A stretch of DNA of 64,000 nt from DATLLN01 sp963809205 (GTDB lineage Bacteria; Actinomycetota; Thermoleophilia; Gaiellales; JAICJC01), in the NCBI GenBank assembly GCA_963809205.1, contig CAWEIS010000014.1:1-64000 (forward strand), written 5' to 3'. The notes beneath the pieces are model-generated. The model did no database searches and had not been told where the DNA came from. It was given only the letters and a program-made list of their open reading frames with translations. The translations under genes and the position numbers were made by a program. Numbering within the stretch: the first letter of the stretch is position 1; each line of letters begins with the position of its first letter. This document shows, piece after piece, positions 57,813-64,000 of the stretch.

Positions 57813-57870
57813 TGTGCCAGGGGGTCAGGATCCTTGGCACATATGCGAAGGATCCTGACCCCCTGGCACA
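57813..57870. terminator. Perfect 23-bp inverted repeat between convergent genes
   Basis: The arms are 57813-57835 and 57848-57870 (TGTGCCAGGGGGTCAGGATC... and complement), with a 12-nt loop. It lies between the oxidase stop and the decayed PhoX-like gene. The centre of the arm (GGGGTCAG) is like the palindrome family of this window. It is a bidirectional terminator candidate. Confidence 0.75.
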
Positions 57871-57976
57871 TCTACCCCGCTACGCAGTCGGCGGCGCGGC
57901 GGGAGGAATGGTGCGTGTGGTACCGCGCAGCAGCAGATCCTGGTGGCGTACCCGCACGGTAGAGGCTACGGCGACA

Positions 57977-58893
57977 TTACGAGCGAAACGGGCCGGCGAC
58001 TTCGTACGTGATGCCGGTCTTGCTCGGGCCGCCGCGCTGCCAGCTGAAGTAGAGCCGGTCGCCGCCGGGAGTGAACGCCAGCCCGGTCAGCTCCGACGTG
58101 TCCTGCCCCTGCACCTGCAGGAACGGGGAGACCGAGCCGTCGTCGCCGAGCAGCACGACCTGCATGTCGCCGCCGTCCTCGGCCACGTAGATGTCGCCGG
58201 ACGGCGTGCCGGTGACGTTGTCGACGCCGCGAGCCGAGGTTGCAGGTGGTCTTGACGTCGTAGACCAGGAGATCGTCTCGGTCGCGCCGTCGTACGCCAA
58301 CACCTGGTTGGTGCCCTGGGTGGTGAAGTGCACGACGCCGTCGCCGTACCACGCGCCCTCGGCACCGTCGAACACCGTGGTGCCCGCGACCTGGTAGTAG
58401 GTCATCACTGTGGCCGCCTTGGGATCCGGGACAGCCGTCCAGGTGACGTGGCCGCCGGCGCCGACGGTCGCCACCTCGAGCACGCCCTTGGTCAGCTTCG
58501 CCGGCTTCTGGCGGCGGAACCGGTAGAAGTTGCCGTCGGCTCGTCCCGGTCAGATAGACGATCTTGCGCCCGACGTCCACGGCCGCCGCCTCATGGCGGA
58601 ACCGGCCGAGCAGCGCGCGCTTCTTGGGAAGCGCCACGCCGTGCGGGTCGACCTCCCAGACGAATCCGCGCTTGATCTCCTCGCACGACAGCCAGGTGCC
58701 CCACGGCGTGGGGCCGCCGGCGCAGTTGCGGTTGGCGTTGGAGAGCACGCGGCTGGCGCCGGTGATCCCGCCCGAGGAATCGAAGCTGAGCTCGCTGACG
58801 CCGCCCCGTTGCTTGTCGATCTCGCTGTGGGAGACGTAGATCCAAGTCCGAGCGGAACCGTCGCAGCGACTGTGCCCGCTCAGACCCCTCCGT
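57977..58893 (-). pseudogene. PhoX/DUF839-like phosphatase remnant (several frameshifts, N-terminus missing)
   Basis: Pieces of a DUF839/PhoX-type secreted phosphatase are seen in different frames. SHSEIDKQRGGVSELSFD and LSNANRNCAGGPTPWGTWLS lie in one. After breaks near 58545-58555 come NFYRFRRQKPAKL and VMTYYQVAGTTVFDGAEGAW. Near 58230-58290 two more breaks surround VYDVKTTCNLGS. The end is GITYEVAGPF. No signal peptide or start remains in frame before 58893. It may be a true pseudogene, or a gene hit by clustered sequence errors. Confidence 0.7.
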
Positions 58894-58906
58894 CAACCCT
58901 TCTCGC

Positions 58907-59167
58907 TCACGCCGCCTCCTCGGCGCCGCCCAGCGTCACCCGCCGGCCGGCCGCGATCTCGTCGGCGTACGTCGTGATCGCCGGCTCGCCGATCGAGAAG
59001 CCGCTCGCCTTCGCACCGTCGTAGATCGCCCGGCGGACAATCGCCACCGGCTTGCCGGCGTGCTGGTCGTGCACCCGGTCGAGCATCGCCTGGGCGTGCC
59101 GCCGGACGCCCGCCCGCGTCGGCCTTTCGCCGCCGTCCCCGAACCAGCGTCCCTCGAGATTTGCCAT
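58907..59167 (-). CDS. Small hypothetical protein
   Basis: This 86-aa acidic-basic helical protein, MANLEGRWFGDGGERPT at the start and SIGEPAITTYADEIAAGRRVTL near the end, has no family I know. It lies upstream of the PhoX-like remnant on the same strand and starts 23 nt from a palindromic operator candidate. GGAGG precedes its ATG. Confidence 0.6.
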   Translation of the reverse strand: MANLEGRWFGDGGERPTRAGVRRHAQAMLDRVHDQHAGKPVAIVRRAIYDGAKASGFSIGEPAITTYADEIAAGRRVTLGGAEEAA

Positions 59168-59190
59168 CGCCGCCTCCTTCGCTGATCGAA

Positions 59191-59205
59191 CATACGTTCG
59201 GTATG
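59191..59205. promoter_or_regulatory. TetR-type operator candidate
   Basis: CATACGTTCGGTATG has 5-bp arms (CATAC/GTATG) and overlaps a GAACATACGTTC palindrome. It lies upstream of the 86-aa gene, between it and the DUF1203 gene stop. The regulator is unknown. A TetR gene is present at the window end, but no link is shown. Confidence 0.45.
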
Positions 59206-59215
59206 CTGGACGACT

Positions 59216-59656
59216 CTAGCAGCGATCGACGCGGCAGGCAAAGCATCCCGGCCGCGCGAAGTGGACGTGCACGAACTCCGTCGTCTGGTCAGAGAACGCA
59301 TCCTCCAGCGCGTCCTCTACCAGCGCCCCGTGCACCACGTCGGAGGTGGTCATCATCGAGCCGGCGTCGTACCCGCGGACGGCCAGTCGTCGGCTGCGCA
59401 GCTGGTTCGGCACGCCCTCGCCGGGGGTGTGCGGCTCGCAACCGTCGGCATGGACGAACACCGGGCCCTCACCGGTGTACGGGCTCGAGCCGGGGAACGG
59501 GTCGTACGGGAGCAGCAGCAGGCGGTCACCCACCGCCGCGTCGGTCAGGCACCTGCGGCACGGATATGAGGCGGGCTCGTCTACGACGACCACGCGGACG
59601 TCGGGATGCGCGGCGTCGGGCTCACCGGCGGGAAGTGCGCGGATCACGATCGGCAT
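59216..59656 (-). CDS. DUF1203 family protein
   Basis: This 146-aa protein matches the DUF1203 pattern: PIVIRALPAG at the start, YPCRRCLTDAAVGDRLLLLPYDPF with a CxxC pair, and FVHADGCEPH. The C-terminal part is RGYDAGSMMTTSDVVHGA, FVHVHFARPGCFACRVDR. The function is unknown. ATG 59656 is the natural start. The next 270 nt upstream (59657-59926) show no gene that I would support. Confidence 0.85.
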   Translation of the reverse strand: MPIVIRALPAGEPDAAHPDVRVVVVDEPASYPCRRCLTDAAVGDRLLLLPYDPFPGSSPYTGEGPVFVHADGCEPHTPGEGVPNQLRSRRLAVRGYDAGSMMTTSDVVHGALVEDALEDAFSDQTTEFVHVHFARPGCFACRVDRC

Positions 59657-59926
59657 GTCGGACTCCTCTCTCGGGATACGGGAGAGGAACGCCCGCCGGG
59701 CCGACCGCGTGAGATCGGGGAGGGGTCGAATTGCTCGTCGTAGAGCTCCTCCTCCCCGGTTTGGTACGGCGTCGGCGAACGTCTCCGTTCTGGCCGTCGG
59801 GTGCACTCGCGCGGCACCTCTCTCGCTACCAGCGCTCGCTGGCGCGGTCCGCCGAGGACATCTGACAATCCGCCTGCGACCGACCGCCGTATCCGGTTCA
59901 CCGGCCCTCTCGGGAGGAGGATTGCG

Positions 59927-60340
59927 ATGCGGACACTCAGGCTGCTGCTCGCGACGGCTATGACGACCATCGCGCTGGCTGCGGTGGCGGCCGCGCCGGC
60001 GAGCGCGGCGCCCAGCTGGACGCTCGTCGACTACCACCAGACCGCGTGCTTCTCGCCGCACGTGACCAGCAGCTGGTACGGCATCTGGATCAGCGGGCGC
60101 TGGAGGCACTCGATCGACGTCGGCGCGCGCAGGCTGCCGGCGGGCGGCGGCTTCTCGGCAAGCTACGCGCCGATCCCGCCCGGATCGAGCACCGGCGAGT
60201 ACTCGCTTGCCTACGTGCGCGTCGACATCCCGGCGACTACGCCGGTCGGCAGCTACACGGCGATGCTCTGGGCGTCCGACGGCACCCGCACGCAGCGGGT
60301 TCCGGTCACGCTGAACGTGACGACGCGCTGCGGGTACTGA
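59927..60340 (+). CDS. Secreted small beta-type protein
   Basis: This 137-aa protein has a signal peptide (RTLRLLLATAMTTIALAAVAAAPASA, cut near residue 28) and a mature domain of about 110 aa that looks like an immunoglobulin-like beta sandwich. It is rich in Thr, Ser and Tyr and ends GTRTQRVPVTLNVTTRC. ATG 59927 follows a GGAGGAGG. No catalytic motif was seen. Confidence 0.7.
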   Translation: MRTLRLLLATAMTTIALAAVAAAPASAAPSWTLVDYHQTACFSPHVTSSWYGIWISGRWRHSIDVGARRLPAGGGFSASYAPIPPGSSTGEYSLAYVRVDIPATTPVGSYTAMLWASDGTRTQRVPVTLNVTTRCGY

Positions 60341-60363
60341 CCCAGGGGGATACGCTCGGCCGG

Positions 60364-60760
60364 ATGCGCCTGTTTCGCCGGAAGCGACGATGAGCCGGTC
60401 GACCCCAACGAGCGGTCGCCGCAGCTGGGGCTCCGCTACAAGGACCTGGCCGTGCTCGGGCAGATGATGGACCACGGCGCCGACCTGACGGAGAGCCGGC
60501 ACGTCGTCTAGTACGCCTATGCACCGACCGAGGAGGTCGCGCGGTCGATGGCGCGCGAGGCCGAGGCGAAGGGGTTCACGACGGATGTCCGGACTCCCCT
60601 GCCGCAGTTCCCGCGCCAGTGGTCGGTGATCTCGGAGACGCACGCCGTGTGCTCGCCCGAGTTCGTCCGGCAGTCGGACGACTTCTTCCAGGAGCTCGCC
60701 GACCGCCATGGCGGCGAGTTCGACGGCTGGGAGGCGAGCGTGTCGAGCTGCTGTCGAGGC
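60364..60760 (+). pseudogene. RraB-like (RNase E inhibitor family) gene with frameshift and in-frame TAG
   Basis: The main frame translates to DEPVDPNERSPQLGLRYKDL, then DHGADLTESRHVV, then TAG (60509-60511), then YAYAPTEEVARSMAREAEAK. Later come VISETHAVCSPEFVRQSDDFFQELADRHGGEFDGWEA, typical of RraB/DUF1260. The apparent ATG at 60364 (MRLFRRKRR) is one base out of frame with the rest. It could be a decayed gene, or an intact gene with one indel and a TAC-to-TAG error. The 3' end is not certain. Confidence 0.65.
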
Positions 60761-60761
60761 G

Positions 60762-61187
60762 TCAGTCGAACCCGAGTTGCTCCGTCATCGTCAGCCGATC
60801 GAAGTAGTCGCGGTAACGGACGATCTGGCCGTCCCGCAGCTCGACGATCCCGACGCCGGTGCGGGCGAACGAGCGGCCGGTCGGCTCGTGCACGCCGCCG
60901 TCGGGGCGCGGAAGCGCGGCGTCGTGCGTTCCCCGGCCGCTCCACTCGTTGGCGACCAGGTCGCCCTGCCCGATCAGCGTCACGCTCTCGACCGCGAAGT
61001 CGGGGAACGCGGTCGTGAAGACCTTGCAGAGGGCGACCAGCTCGGCGCGCCCGTGGATCGTCCCGCCGCTGGGAACGTCCGTCCACTCGCAGTCCTCGGC
61101 AACCAGATCGTCGAAGGCCGCCCAGTCGCGATCGGTCAACGCCTGGCTGAACCTGCGGACGACCTCGATGTTCTCCTCGACGGACAC
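60762..61187 (-). CDS. SnoaL-like (NTF2 fold) protein
   Basis: This 141-aa cytoplasmic protein has the NTF2/SnoaL pattern: NIEVVRRFSQALTDRDWAAFDDLVAEDCEW, GRAELVALCKVFTTAFPDF, and the barrel strands VGIVELRDGQIVRYRDYFDRL. The family includes polyketide cyclases and many small binding proteins. The substrate is unknown. It is divergent from the 92-aa gene at 61339, with a 151-nt gap. Confidence 0.85.
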   Translation of the reverse strand: MSVEENIEVVRRFSQALTDRDWAAFDDLVAEDCEWTDVPSGGTIHGRAELVALCKVFTTAFPDFAVESVTLIGQGDLVANEWSGRGTHDAALPRPDGGVHEPTGRSFARTGVGIVELRDGQIVRYRDYFDRLTMTEQLGFD

Positions 61188-61338
61188 GAGCGCGGAGTGT
61201 ACGCGTCAATGGGAACCAGCTTGACGGATCGGTCGTCTGATCTGCAACCGCTGTCACGGCCGGCAACGAGCTGAACCGCCGCCGCTTCGCCCAGAGATGC
61301 CCGATAGGGTGGACACCCCAACTACGGAGGATCGCGTT

Positions 61339-61617
61339 ATGAGCATCGTTGTCCGATTCCACCCGAAGAACGTGACCATCGCGCAGTACGAGGACGTGCT
61401 ACGGCGCGAGGAGGGCACTGGAAAGTTTCCACCGCACGGCAGGGACTACCACATCTGCTTCGGAACTGACGGAGACTTACACGTGAGTGAAATCTGGGAC
61501 TCCCGAGAGCAGTTCCAGGCGTACGGCGAGGTCTTGATGCCGATCCTGGCGGACGCTGGAATCCAGTTTTCGGGCGATCCAGAGGTCTTCGAGGTTCACA
61601 ACGTCATCAAGCGCTAG
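61339..61617 (+). CDS. Small dimeric alpha/beta-barrel-like protein
   Basis: This 92-aa protein has alternating strands and helices, SIVVRFHPKNVTIAQYEDVLR then DYHICFGTDGDLHVSEIWDS, ending GDPEVFEVHNVIKR. It resembles the small ABM-type ferredoxin-like folds. GGAGG precedes ATG 61339. It is followed directly by a small membrane protein gene. Function unknown. Confidence 0.7.
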   Translation: MSIVVRFHPKNVTIAQYEDVLRREEGTGKFPPHGRDYHICFGTDGDLHVSEIWDSREQFQAYGEVLMPILADAGIQFSGDPEVFEVHNVIKR

Positions 61618-61620
61618 ACC

Positions 61621-61815
61621 GTGAAGCGGACGCAGTTCGAGAGTCGGTTTGGGATGGTCGTGCTGGGAGCTGGCCTGGTCGCCGCCGTTATCGCCGTGTC
61701 CGCCCGGCTCCTGGAGGGGCACTGGGAATCGCCCGCTCGCCTCACGACCCAGACCCTGCTCGTGGTCGCGCTGGCGCTGGTTGTCGCCGACAGGCGACGA
61801 CGACGCGCCGCGTAG
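61621..61815 (+). CDS. Small membrane protein
   Basis: This 64-aa protein has two hydrophobic helices (FGMVVLGAGLVAAVIAVSARL and TLLVVALALVVADR) and a basic end. It starts with GTG 3 nt after the preceding stop, so it is likely to be co-translated with it. Function unknown. Confidence 0.55.
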   Translation: MKRTQFESRFGMVVLGAGLVAAVIAVSARLLEGHWESPARLTTQTLLVVALALVVADRRRRRAA

Positions 61816-61877
61816 AGCGTTGCGCCACCCATGCGATTGCTCGCCGGTAGAACAAGGGCGCACCCACCAGGAGTGAA

Positions 61878-63409
<1,532 letters not shown>

Positions 63410-63413
<4 letters not shown>

Positions 63414-64000
63414 TGCGCCACCGGCCGGCCGGCGACGGCGGCAAGGCCGCCCTCCAGGAACGCCAGCGCTTCGTCCAGCACCGCCTCCGCCTCCTCGCGC
63501 GACGCGGAGCGGCCGCGCACGCGGCGGGCGTGATCCTTGGCGACCGACAGCCCGGCCATGACGGCAGCGGCGGCCAGCCGCGGGCGCAGCGCGTCCGGCG
63601 CGTCGCCCAGGTCATCGGCGATGGCAACGGTGATCGCATCCTCGATCTCGGCCAGCCGCGCCCGATAGTGGCTACGCAGCTGCTCGTCGCCGGCGATCAG
63701 CCGCTCGCGGAGCTGCCGTCGCGCGTCGGGCGCGGTCGCGTGCTCACTCATGAACGAGCGCAGCACGTCCGGGGCGGAACGGTCGGGATCGCGATCGCGC
63801 AGCTGCCGCAGCAGATCCTCGCAGACCGGCGCGGTGTCGGCGAAGACGATGTCCTCCTTCGACGGGAAGTACGCGAACACGGTGCCCTTCGACACCTCCG
63901 CCGCCTCGGCGATCTCGGCCACCGTCGTCTGCTGGTAGCCGCGCTCGGCGAACAGCTCGAGCGCCACCGTGACGATCGACTCCCGCGTGCGCTGCTTCTT
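63410..64000 (-). CDS. TetR-family repressor (truncated by the window edge)
   Basis: The N-terminal HTH is ELFAERGYQQTTVAEIAEAAEVSKGTVFAYFPSKEDIVF, classical for TetR. The open frame continues to the window edge as KKQRTRESIVTV, so the start is outside. The C-terminal ligand domain is helical. It is coupled to the DHA2 pump gene by an ATGA overlap and is its likely regulator. Confidence 0.9.

Noticed and set aside
59644..59970. A 108-codon minus-strand frame upstream of DUF1203
   Set aside because: It has no family features, runs over the promoter and start of the divergent secreted-protein gene, and is probably chance.

Overview
This is a GC-rich bacterial chromosome segment, most consistent with a high-GC actinobacterium (Actinomycetota). 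The gene families and the WhiG/FliA-type sigma factor recall class Thermoleophilia. That placement is inference from content, since no phylogeny could be run. Genes are dense, many overlap by 1-4 nt, and three isolated tRNAs (Cys, Gly, Trp) are present.

Layout. 1-5.2 kb: an rRNA operon on the minus strand (23S then 16S reading leftward on the map, no tRNA in the spacer) with a recognisable promoter and a pre-16S processing stem. 5.2-18.2 kb: a long minus-strand housekeeping run, in transcription order folD, csp, gatC-gatA-gatB, a PAP2 membrane phosphatase, a class V aminotransferase, serA, ilvE, a DegT aminotransferase, an MBL hydrolase, mpg and tyrS. 18.4-25.5 kb: a plus-strand Flp/Tad pilus cluster (flp, tadE-like, cpaB, cpaE, cpaF, a VWA-TadB fusion, tadC). 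25.6-30 kb: tRNA-Cys, a secreted protein, DUF1684, a repeat-filled gap and a GAF-GGDEF diguanylate cyclase. 30-36.5 kb: ctaA, an RmlD-like reductase, a PLP decarboxylase, an acetyltransferase, an ALDH7-type semialdehyde dehydrogenase and an MFS transporter. 36.5-41.1 kb: a zinc uptake locus (znuB, znuC, zur, a Zur-box candidate, znuA) convergent with a His-rich NlpC/P60 hydrolase. 41.1-45.5 kb: tandem duplications, a damaged ComB-like gene, a lipoprotein, tRNA-Gly, a mini-ferritin candidate and a threonine-synthase-like pseudoenzyme. 45.7-52.6 kb: an RlpA-type protein, an EF-G paralogue, a WhiG/FliA sigma factor coupled to a Xer recombinase, and a TadG-like VWA protein. 53-64 kb: a large LuxR-family ATPase regulator beside a flavin oxidase, several small or decayed genes, tRNA-Trp, a DHA2 efflux pump and its TetR regulator (cut by the window edge).

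Reading quality. At least a dozen otherwise well-formed genes carry single-base indels. Removing or adding one base restores family-like sequence and an integral codon count. Six of these sites lie at GCWGC, with an extra base inserted before the last C. This points to a systematic sequence error (for example methylation-linked) more than to mass pseudogenisation. PhoX-like, RraB-like and ComB-like genes carry several lesions or in-frame stops and may be real pseudogenes.

The most interesting signals are: (i) the threonine-synthase-like protein that lacks the PLP lysine, co-transcribed with a mini-ferritin-like protein; (ii) a family of GGGGTC-W-GACCCC palindromes at gene ends; (iii) a five-copy repeat block at 27.5-27.8 kb; (iv) the VWA-TadB fusion; (v) a perfect 16-bp palindrome in a divergent regulator/oxidase intergenic region.
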